Below are positions 1 to 5,236 of a stretch of 5,307 nt of DNA, one piece after another. Each line of letters opens with the position of its first letter. Positions within the stretch are counted from its first letter, which is position 1. Source of the DNA: Solirubrobacteraceae bacterium (GTDB taxonomy: Bacteria > Actinomycetota > Thermoleophilia > Solirubrobacterales > Solirubrobacteraceae); the NCBI GenBank assembly GCA_030038955.1, contig JASHQV010000284.1, positions 1 through 5,307 on the forward strand. The letters are read 5' to 3'. The position numbers and the translations under genes are program-made. Below the pieces are notes generated by a model. That model did not search any database. It worked only from the letters and a program-made list of their open reading frames with translations, and was not told where the DNA came from.

Positions 1-36
1 CTCCGCCGTCGCGGCGCGCCGTGCCTGCTTATGCAT
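1..36 (-). CDS. Possible 5' end of prmC (RF1 glutamine methyltransferase), cut by window edge
   Basis: An ATG at 36-34 opens a frame that stays open to the window edge and reads MHKQARRAATAE. It overlaps the end of prfA by 8 bases in another frame, and the upstream bases include a purine-rich GGGGCGAG that could serve as a ribosome binding site. In many bacteria prfA is followed directly by prmC (hemK), which methylates the Gln of the GGQ motif in release factors. PrmC proteins often begin with an Ala/Arg-rich helix resembling this stretch. Only 12 codons are visible, so the identity rests mostly on gene order. The true start could also lie beyond the window. Confidence 0.35.
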   Translation of the reverse strand, partial: MHKQARRAATAE

Positions 37-1081
37 GCTCGCCCCGGTCCGCCAGCCGGCGCCGCTTCTCGTCGTCCTGGAGCGCGGCGCTGAGCTCGTC
101 GAGCTCGCCCATCAGGATCTCGTCGAGGTTGTGCACGAGCAGGTTGATGCGGTGGTCCTTGACCCGCTTCTCGGGGAAGTTGTAGGTACGGATCTTCTCG
201 GCCCGCTCGCCGGTCCCCACCTGGGCCGAGCGCGACGCGGCCAGCTCGGCCTGCTGCTCGGCTAGCGCCCGCTCGTACAGGCGCGCCCGCAGCACGCGCA
301 TCGCCCGCTCGCGGTTCTGCAGCTGCGACTTCTCGTCCTGCATCGAGACGACGATCCCGGTCGGCTTGTGAGTGATGCGGACCGCCGAGTCGGTCGTGTT
401 GACCGACTGCCCGCCCGGCCCGGAGGAGCGGTAGAAGTCGATCTGGAGGTCAGTCGGGTCGATCTCCACCTCCACCTCGTCGGCCTCCGGGAGCACCGCG
501 ACGGTCGCGGTCGAGGTGTGGATCCGCCCCTGTGACTCGGTCTCCGGCACGCGCTGCACGCGATGCGTTCCGCCCTCGAACTTGAACACCGAGTAAGCGC
601 CGGCGCCTTTGACCGAGAGCGTGTACGTGCCGTCGCCGACCGCGAGCGGCTCGGCCTCAAAGCCGAGCCGCTCGGCATAGCGAGTCAGCATCCGGTAGAG
701 GTCGCCAGCCCAGATGCTCGCCTCCTCGCCGCCAATGCCGGGCCGGATCTCGATGATCACGTTCTTGTCGTCGTTGGGGTCGCGCTCGACCATCGCCAGG
801 CGGATCTGCTCCTCCAGCTCCGCCAACCGGTCCTGCGAGGTACGCAGCAGCTCACGCAGCTCGGGGTCGTCGCCGTCCTCGGCGATCAGCTCGCGCGCGC
901 CGGCAACGTCGTCGGCCACCCGCCGGTACTCGCCAGCCAGCTTGGCCGCCGGCTCGAGCTCCCGGTAGGCACGCGAGCTAGCCGCAAACCGCCGGCGGTC
1001 GGCGATCACCGCGGGATCCGACAGCTCCTCCTGGAGCGCGCCAAATCGCGCCAGGATCTGCTCTGCCAGCTCATCGACCAT
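29..1081 (-). CDS. prfA: Peptide chain release factor 1 (RF1)
   Basis: Class I release factor that recognises UAA and UAG in the ribosomal A site and triggers hydrolysis of peptidyl-tRNA; it acts in the cytoplasm on the ribosome. From the ATG at 1081 the protein has 350 residues, close to the usual 350-360. The N-terminal helical domain (about 1-95) is followed by the conserved IEIRPGIGGEEA segment. The stop-codon reading tripeptide is Pro-Glu-Thr at 179-181, within RVPETESQGRIHTS; the P-x-T form marks RF1, since RF2 has S-P-F. The catalytic GGQ is at 223-225 in SSGPGGQSVNTT, and the RF1-type ending with TYNFPEKRVKDHRI is present. The frame stays open upstream to a GTG at 1156 that overlaps the preceding stop as GTGA, giving 375 residues. 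I prefer 1081 because family homology starts at about MVDELAEQ, although neither start has a clear Shine-Dalgarno sequence. It follows DUF1385 and probably shares its transcript. Stop codon TAA. Confidence 0.96.
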   Translation of the reverse strand: MVDELAEQILARFGALQEELSDPAVIADRRRFAASSRAYRELEPAAKLAGEYRRVADDVAGARELIAEDGDDPELRELLRTSQDRLAELEEQIRLAMVERDPNDDKNVIIEIRPGIGGEEASIWAGDLYRMLTRYAERLGFEAEPLAVGDGTYTLSVKGAGAYSVFKFEGGTHRVQRVPETESQGRIHTSTATVAVLPEADEVEVEIDPTDLQIDFYRSSGPGGQSVNTTDSAVRITHKPTGIVVSMQDEKSQLQNRERAMRVLRARLYERALAEQQAELAASRSAQVGTGERAEKIRTYNFPEKRVKDHRINLLVHNLDEILMGELDELSAALQDDEKRRRLADRGEHA

Positions 1082-1152
1082 CGTGTGAGCGAGTTTAGGA
1101 GCGTTCGGCGGGGTCACGGCGTGACAGACGTCGCCGACCCGGCCGGCGAGAA

Positions 1153-2295
1153 TCACGCGACGACTTCGAGCCCGACCAGGTCGTCAGCCGACAGCTTCCC
1201 GGGCGTTTCGCGTTCGAGCACCGCCGACAGGGCGGCGATCGAGACGGCCAGCTCGTCGAGGTCGGGCTCGCGGGTGGTGAGCCGCTGCAGCTGCAGGCCG
1301 GGGTACATGATCGCCTGCACCCACCGCCGGCGCCGGTTGCGCCCGGCCCACTTGACAACCTCGAACGACAGGCCGGCGATCACCGGCACGCCGAGAATCC
1401 GCGTGAGCACGAGGATCCACCAGGCGTGCAGGCCGACGATCGCGAACACGAAGATCGCCATGATCATCACGACCAGCAGGAAGCTCGTGCCGCAGCGGGG
1501 ATGCAGGCGCGAGTACAGGGCCGCACGCGTGGGCACCAGCTCGTCGCCCGCCTCGTAGCAGGAGATCACCTTGTGCTCGGCGCCGTGGTACTCGAACACG
1601 CGGCGCAGGTCGCGCATCTTCGACAGCAGCAGCAGGTAGGCGAGGAAGATGCCGGTGCGCAGGCAGCCCTCGACTAGCCAGAACAGCAGCGAGGACCCGA
1701 GCTGGTGCTTGATCAGGTCGGTCAGCGACACCGGCACGACGAAGAACAGCCCGATCGCGAACACGACCGCGACCACGACGGTACCTGCCCAGACGCCGCC
1801 CGAGATCTGCTTCTGCTCGCCGCCGGCCTCGCCGGTGGCGGCCGCCATCTGCACGTTCGCAGAGATCCCCAGGGCGCGGATGCCGATCGCCATCGAGTCG
1901 ACCAGCGCGACCACGCCACGCACGATCGGCAGCCGCAGCACGCGGCGGCGACGGGCCTGGCGCAGGTCGAACGTCTGCACTTCGATGGCCCCGAGCTGGT
2001 CGGCGTCCGCCGGCTCTTGCACCGCGGTCGCTTCCGTATCGCCGATCCCCGCCGGCTCCCGCGCCTCGGTCGCTCCCGCGTCGCCGATCCCCGCCGGCTC
2101 CGGCGCGTCGATCTGGCCCGCGTCGCCGATCCCCGCCGGCTTGCGCACGGCCACAGCCCAGTGACCGACACCCCGCATCATCACACCCTCCAGCACGGCC
2201 TGGCCGCCGACCGGCGCGTCGCGCGTGGCGGTCAGGCACCCCTCGCCGGCTGGGGTGGCGGTGAGGCGCCCCTCCCCGACCGCCAGATCGCTCAC
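1153..2295 (-). CDS. DUF1385 (YqhQ/COG3872) family membrane protein with internal tandem repeats
   Basis: A 380-residue member of the DUF1385 family, whose members are sometimes labelled predicted metal-dependent enzymes; no function is established that I can state. Family hallmarks are PVGGQAVLEGVMMRG (28-42), FEYHGAEHKVISCYE (234-248) and LHPRCGTSFLL (264-274). His237, Glu240, His241, Cys246, His265 and Cys268 form a plausible metal site. Hydrophobic segments at about 168-190, 203-224, 271-289 and 291-311 suggest four membrane spans. The GTG start at 2295 is the only usual start codon upstream of the GGQAV motif and has AGGA about 10 bases before it, overlapping the rpmE stop. Unusual features: residues 6-25 are two copies of a decapeptide, and residues 53-108 hold three near-identical 14-residue units plus a diverged fourth, inserted where relatives normally have a short turn after the WAVAVRKP strand. 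It lies 12 bp after rpmE, and its TGA overlaps the upstream candidate prfA GTG. The rpmE-DUF1385-prfA/prmC order recurs in Actinobacteria and Clostridia. Confidence 0.93.
   Translation of the reverse strand: MSDLAVGEGRLTATPAGEGCLTATRDAPVGGQAVLEGVMMRGVGHWAVAVRKPAGIGDAGQIDAPEPAGIGDAGATEAREPAGIGDTEATAVQEPADADQLGAIEVQTFDLRQARRRRVLRLPIVRGVVALVDSMAIGIRALGISANVQMAAATGEAGGEQKQISGGVWAGTVVVAVVFAIGLFFVVPVSLTDLIKHQLGSSLLFWLVEGCLRTGIFLAYLLLLSKMRDLRRVFEYHGAEHKVISCYEAGDELVPTRAALYSRLHPRCGTSFLLVVMIMAIFVFAIVGLHAWWILVLTRILGVPVIAGLSFEVVKWAGRNRRRRWVQAIMYPGLQLQRLTTREPDLDELAVSIAALSAVLERETPGKLSADDLVGLEVVA
1972..2139 (-). repeat. 42-bp in-frame tandem repeat array (3 clear copies plus 1 diverged)
   Basis: Three consecutive 42-bp units (2098-2139, 2056-2097, 2014-2055) encode PAGIGDAGQIDAPE, PAGIGDAGATEARE and PAGIGDTEATAVQE. 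A diverged fourth (1972-2013) encodes PADADQLGAIEVQT and merges into normal domain sequence. The plus-strand 19-mer TCGCCGATCCCCGCCGGCT is identical at 2039-2057, 2081-2099 and 2123-2141. The period is a multiple of three, so the DUF1385 frame is preserved. The rest of each unit differs, so the array is not a fresh duplication or an assembly artefact. Confidence 0.93.
2221..2280 (-). repeat. 30-bp in-frame tandem duplication at the N-terminus of the DUF1385 gene
   Basis: Two adjacent 30-bp units encode VGEGRLTATP and AGEGCLTATR (residues 6-15 and 16-25). On the plus strand GTGGCGGT-AGGC-CCCCTC is repeated at 2225 and 2255 with few differences. It precedes the conserved GGQAV motif, so the extra residues form an N-terminal tail rather than part of the core domain. 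Confidence 0.85.
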
Positions 2296-2307
2296 GGCAA
2301 CCGGATC

Positions 2308-2535
2308 CTAGGAGCCCGCAGCGGCTTGGGAGCGACGGGCCTTGGCGACGCGGCGCTGGAAGCGCTCGACGCGCCCGCCGGTGTCGACCAGCTTCTGGCG
2401 GCCCGTGTAGAACGGGTGACAGGCGGAGCAGATCTCCACGTGGATCTGCGGCTTGGTGGAGCGGGTGACGAACTCGTTCCCGCACGTGCAGGTCACGTGC
2501 GTCTCCATGTACTCGGGGTGGATTGTCTGCTTCAT
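2308..2535 (-). CDS. rpmE: 50S ribosomal protein L31, zinc-binding form
   Basis: Small protein of the large ribosomal subunit, located at the central protuberance where it contributes to the bridge with the 30S head. The 75-residue product starts MKQTIHPEY, the standard L31 beginning, which sets the ATG at 2535 rather than the longer in-frame extension up to 2574. Cys16, Cys18, Cys36 and Cys39 (CTC...CSAC) are the four zinc ligands of the C+ type, as opposed to the zinc-independent paralogue made under zinc limitation. HPFYTGRQKLVDTGGRVERF is the conserved C-terminal signature, followed by a short basic/Ala tail. AGTAGGA lies just before the ATG, with AGGA only about 2 bases away, which is tight for a Shine-Dalgarno. 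It stands first in a compact group with DUF1385 and prfA. Confidence 0.97.
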   Translation of the reverse strand: MKQTIHPEYMETHVTCTCGNEFVTRSTKPQIHVEICSACHPFYTGRQKLVDTGGRVERFQRRVAKARRSQAAAGS

Positions 2536-2545
2536 GGTCCTACTC

Positions 2546-2551
2546 AGGATA
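2546..2551 (-). promoter_or_regulatory. Weak candidate -10 element (TATCCT) for the rpmE-DUF1385-prfA group
   Basis: On the minus strand TATCCT lies 10 bases before the rpmE ATG, in the only sizeable gap (70 bp) ahead of the translation cluster. Actinobacterial -10 boxes often resemble TANNNT. No convincing -35 is seen at 16-19 bp spacing (GTGGCC or TGGCCG are poor matches). If used, the leader would be only a few bases long. Treat this as a suggestion only. Confidence 0.2.
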
Positions 2552-2578
2552 GCGATCCGCCGTGCACCGGCCACGACC

Positions 2579-2594
2579 CCCGCAGCGTTGCGGG
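2579..2594. other. Short GC-rich hairpin between the secreted-protein gene and rpmE
   Basis: CCCGCA (2579-2584) and TGCGGG (2589-2594) are perfect inverted repeats around a 4-base loop, 12 bases after the stop of the secreted-protein gene. A 6-bp stem without a following T-run is too weak to call an intrinsic terminator, though high-GC actinobacteria often lack T-runs. It might separate the upstream gene from the rpmE transcript, or be chance in GC-rich DNA. Confidence 0.25.
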
Positions 2595-2605
2595 CACGTC
2601 TGCGA

Positions 2606-3451
2606 TCAGGTATCCGAGGCAGCCGGGCAGGTGGCGGTAAGCGACGCGTGCGCGCGGCTGTAGACGTCGACGCGGTGGTGCGGATCGACCGTCACCGTCG
2701 GCGGAGCCGCGCTGCTGCACGGCGGCCCGACGAACCGCACCGACAGCAGCTCGTGGCGGTCGATGTGGGACACCCTGCGGTTCACCTGCTTTCCCTGATC
2801 GAGCAGCTGCACGAGGAACGGCCCGGCGCCGCTCGCGCCAGCGTCGTAGATTCCGGCCACGTAGCTGTCCTCGGAGGGCTTCGATGGGTCCTCCCGCACC
2901 GCGATCGACTGCACCTCGAGGTCGGGGCGCAGCTCCGGCTGGCGGCAGCGGCGGCTGCGGCGCACCGCACGGGCGATGATCTGCCCTCCCGAGCCGATCC
3001 ACCGGAAGGCCACGCTGAACCGGTAGGACGCTGGCGCCGGCAGGTCACTGACCGTGTGGATCACCCGCCACACGTGATTCGCACCCGTTCCGACCGAGTT
3101 CGTCAGCCACGTGTCGAGGCCGGCGCCGGGGACGCTGGTGGCCGTGCCCGTGGCCGACAGCCGCAGCAGCCGGAAGTCGACCGCCAGCTTGACCGTTTCG
3201 GCGACCGGACGCATCACTGCGGTGGCCGACATGGAGCGGTCACTCGGCTTCAGCGCGCGGTGGCAGGCGAACGCGGTCAGCGCCGCCCGCGAGCTCCCGG
3301 GTGCGCTCGCCGCCGCCGGCCGGCTCGTCACCGCCGGCCGGCTCGCCGCCATAGCCTCGGCCCCAGTGGCAGGCGCCCGCTCCGCTGCCACAGTCGCCAC
3401 CGTGACGACCGCCGCCGCGGCCACGAATGCGCGGGTCGGTCGCCGGATCAT
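2606..3451 (-). CDS. Probable secreted protein with C-terminal CARDB/Ig-like region, unknown function
   Basis: A 281-residue protein I do not recognise as a named family. From the ATG at 3451 it starts with a signal peptide: basic MIRRPTR, then a hydrophobic AFVAAAAVVTVATVAA stretch, with possible cleavage around residues 23-28. An Ala/Pro/Ser linker (about 24-56) includes a short SRPAVT/SRPAAA duplication. Residues about 58-170 look beta-rich, with alternating hydrophobics such as YRFSVAFRWIG and two cysteines (63, 169). Residues about 175-276 (RPDLEVQSIAV ... GPFLVQLLDQG ... VRFVGPPC ... VTVDPHHRVDVYS ... ATCPA) resemble a CARDB-type Ig fold with Cys245 and Cys275. Such folds usually serve as extracellular binding or spacer modules. 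The frame runs back to GTG codons at 3514 and 3511 next to the previous stop; I chose 3451 because it puts the signal peptide at the N-terminus. No clear Shine-Dalgarno is visible. It follows the ETF oxidoreductase gene by 63 bp, with no evident functional tie. Confidence 0.75.
   Translation of the reverse strand: MIRRPTRAFVAAAAVVTVATVAAERAPATGAEAMAASRPAVTSRPAAASAPGSSRAALTAFACHRALKPSDRSMSATAVMRPVAETVKLAVDFRLLRLSATGTATSVPGAGLDTWLTNSVGTGANHVWRVIHTVSDLPAPASYRFSVAFRWIGSGGQIIARAVRRSRRCRQPELRPDLEVQSIAVREDPSKPSEDSYVAGIYDAGASGAGPFLVQLLDQGKQVNRRVSHIDRHELLSVRFVGPPCSSAAPPTVTVDPHHRVDVYSRAHASLTATCPAASDT
3313..3345 (-). repeat. Small 18-bp tandem duplication in the secreted protein's linker
   Basis: The plus-strand 15-mer CCGCCGGCCGGCTCG occurs at 3313-3327 and again at 3331-3345, an 18-bp period encoding SRPAVT-SRPAAA in the Ala/Pro/Ser linker after the signal peptide. 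It is in frame and typical of low-complexity linkers. Confidence 0.7.
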
Positions 3452-3514
3452 GGTCGCTAGAACAAGCCGCCGCCCTCGAAGTTGCTCGCCTCGAGGACCG
3501 CCTCCGATCACCAC
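3452..3514. other. 63-bp gap between ETF oxidoreductase and secreted-protein genes
   Basis: The gap follows the ETF oxidoreductase TGA and precedes the preferred ATG of the secreted-protein gene. It contains an 8-bp palindrome CCTCGAGG near 3490 but no convincing terminator hairpin, promoter boxes or ribosome binding site. The secreted-protein frame is open throughout, so part of it could be translated if a GTG at 3514 or 3511 is used. Confidence 0.4.
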
Positions 3515-5236
3515 TCAGGTGATCGTGTACAGGGGCCCGTCGCCCCCCTCGGGCGGCGTCAGACGTCCGCCCTTGGCGGTGATCGCGCCGCACTGAATGC
3601 AGTTCGTGTAGTTCACGGTGACGTCCACGGGCCCCGTCTTGGGCGCGTCGTCGGGGATCTCGTAGACGCCGGCCGGGCACATCCACTTCCACGTCTCGGC
3701 GATCTCGCGCGGCACGTGGCGCTCGAGCCGGATGTGGTTGGGGGCATCGTCGCGAGTCGCGTTGCCGCTGATGTAGACGCTCGACAGCTTGTCGAAGATG
3801 TACTTCCCGTCGGGCTTCGGGTACGACTTGTAGGTGTCGCCGGCGAACATCGGCTGCTGGTCGTTGCGGTGCCAGACGAGGCGGCCACCGGGCAGCCTGC
3901 CGCGGGTCGCGATCGCCAGGTTCACCAGCGGCGCGCCCCTGATGAAGCCCTTCGAGAACGGCTGACGCGTGTTGCGCACCCGCCACAGCTCCTTGCCGGT
4001 GCTGGACTCGTCGATCATCTGCTCGTAGTCGCTCAACGACCGCCCGTGCTTGAGCGTCGCGTAGATCGCCTCGGCTGCGAGCTTGCCCGACTGGATGCAG
4101 TGGTGGACGCCCTTGAGCGCGACCGTGTCGACCATCCCGCCGGCGTCGCCGACCAGCAGCGCTCCCGGCATCGACAGCTTCGGCATCGACCAGTAGCCGC
4201 CGCCGGGCAGCGCCTTCGCGCCCCACGCGATCCGCTCGCCCCCCTCGAGGATCTCCCTGACCAGGGGATGCGTCTTGAACAGCTGCAGGAGGTCGTGGGC
4301 GGAGGTGGTCGCGTCGGCGTACTCGAGGTCGACGACGAACCCGATCGAGACGAGGTGATCGCCGCTCTGGGCGTCTTGCATCGGGTAGATCCAGGTGCCC
4401 CCGATCTGCCCGTACCTGGCCGACAGCTTCAGCGGCCACGGCCCGATCGTGTGGATGATCCGGTCGAGTGGCCGCGGCACCTTCCAGACCTCCTTGACGC
4501 CGAGCTCCCAGACCTGCGGCTCGCGGTGCTGGCCGAGCCCGAACTGCTTGATCGCCGCGCCGGTCAGGTGGCCCCAGCAGCCTTCGGCCAGCACCGTCAC
4601 CTCGGCCTTGATGTCGGTCCCCGGCTCGAAGTTGCGCAGCTGCTCGCCCTGCTTGCCGCGGCCCTTGTCGCCGGAGCGCACGCCGACGACGGCGCCGTCC
4701 TCCACGACCAGCTGCGTGGCCGCGGTCTCGGCGAGGATGTAGGCGCCGCTCTCCTCCGCCCGCTGCTGCTGGAAGCGCGCCAGCGCCGCCACCGAGACGA
4801 CCTCGTTGCCGTGGTTCTTGAACGGCGGTGGCGTCGGGATCTTCAGCTTCGAGCGGCCGTTCGGCAGCAGGTAGACGGCCTCCTTTGTCACCTCGCCGAA
4901 CGCGAAGTGCTGACCCCGCCAGTCCTCGCGAGAGAGGTCGGGGAACAGCTCCTGCAGCGGCCCGGGGCGCATCACCGCCCCGCTGAGGCTGTGGCCACCA
5001 CACGCCTTCGCCTTCTCCAGCACCGCCACCGGCGCCTCGCCGAGACGCTCGGTCAGCTCGGGGTCGTCGTCGAGCAGCGCCAGCAGTCGGTTGGCGCACG
5101 CCAGCCCGGCCGTGCCGCCGCCGACGATCGCGACGCCGACGTCGATCCGCTCGTCCTCGGGGTCGAGCTCGCGCTTGACGAACTCGCTCTGCGAGTCGAC
5201 CGGGGGCGGGAACTCGCTGGGGGCGTGCGGGCTCAC
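3515..5236 (-). CDS. Electron transfer flavoprotein:quinone oxidoreductase (ETF-QO), variant Fe-S site
   Basis: FAD and Fe-S enzyme, peripheral on the inner face of the cytoplasmic membrane, that takes electrons from reduced ETF and reduces quinone (probably menaquinone if the host is an actinobacterium). It thereby links acyl-CoA and amino-acid dehydrogenases to respiration. The 573-residue length fits the family. VAIVGGGTAGLACANRL has the dinucleotide-binding glycines Gly39, Gly41 and Gly44. EKAKACGGHSLSGAVM matches the ETF-QO/FixC LSGA signature. LVGDAGGMVDTVALKGVHHCIQSGKLAAEAI (about 361-391) is the second FAD motif. At the C-terminus, WMCPAGVYE (Cys520) and NCIQCGAI (Cys546, Cys549) are the ferredoxin-like cluster region, and PEGGDGPLY is the usual ending. 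The fourth ligand expected at 552 is Ile, and the following loop is about four residues shorter than the standard CxxCxxC-DIKDP form. The GTG start at 5236 has AAGGGGAG just upstream and overlaps the etfA stop as GTGA, implying coupled translation. A FixC-FixX-like fusion is the alternative name; the etfA neighbour supports ETF-QO. Confidence 0.93.
   Translation of the reverse strand: MSPHAPSEFPPPVDSQSEFVKRELDPEDERIDVGVAIVGGGTAGLACANRLLALLDDDPELTERLGEAPVAVLEKAKACGGHSLSGAVMRPGPLQELFPDLSREDWRGQHFAFGEVTKEAVYLLPNGRSKLKIPTPPPFKNHGNEVVSVAALARFQQQRAEESGAYILAETAATQLVVEDGAVVGVRSGDKGRGKQGEQLRNFEPGTDIKAEVTVLAEGCWGHLTGAAIKQFGLGQHREPQVWELGVKEVWKVPRPLDRIIHTIGPWPLKLSARYGQIGGTWIYPMQDAQSGDHLVSIGFVVDLEYADATTSAHDLLQLFKTHPLVREILEGGERIAWGAKALPGGGYWSMPKLSMPGALLVGDAGGMVDTVALKGVHHCIQSGKLAAEAIYATLKHGRSLSDYEQMIDESSTGKELWRVRNTRQPFSKGFIRGAPLVNLAIATRGRLPGGRLVWHRNDQQPMFAGDTYKSYPKPDGKYIFDKLSSVYISGNATRDDAPNHIRLERHVPREIAETWKWMCPAGVYEIPDDAPKTGPVDVTVNYTNCIQCGAITAKGGRLTPPEGGDGPLYTIT

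Noticed and set aside
563..1558. 331-residue plus-strand open frame antisense to prfA and DUF1385
   Set aside because: No recognisable domain, and it lies opposite two well-supported genes. Long antisense frames are expected at this GC content.
2014..2141. Regularly spaced identical 19-mers that might suggest a CRISPR-like array
   Set aside because: The period is 42 bp with only 23 bp between copies, the intervening sequence is also related, and the array is in frame inside a protein-coding gene. It is a coding tandem repeat.
1184..2485. 433-residue open frame on the minus strand across DUF1385 and rpmE
   Set aside because: Low-complexity Arg/Ala/Gly/Pro translation overlapping two genes with unmistakable family motifs; a shadow frame.
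2536..2574. N-terminally extended L31 (88 residues)
   Set aside because: The L31 family starts at MKQTIHPEY; the 13 extra residues look like untranslated leader.
1705..2640. 311-residue plus-strand frame with a repeated RVADPRRL motif
   Set aside because: The periodicity comes from the 42-bp repeats of the DUF1385 gene on the other strand; nothing else supports translation.
2453..3460. 335-residue plus-strand frame opposite the secreted-protein gene
   Set aside because: Arg/His-rich with no domain signature. The minus-strand frame has a signal peptide and a CARDB-like region and explains the region better.
3452..3514. Extended start of the secreted protein at GTG 3514 or 3511
   Set aside because: It would place 20-21 residues including several Arg before the signal peptide, and no ribosome binding site supports it. 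Not fully excluded.
3240..5099. 619-residue open frame on the minus strand overlapping two genes
   Set aside because: It is rich in Arg, Ala and Gly with no recognisable motifs and covers the ETF-QO gene in another frame. ETF-QO has clear family motifs, so this is a GC-driven shadow.
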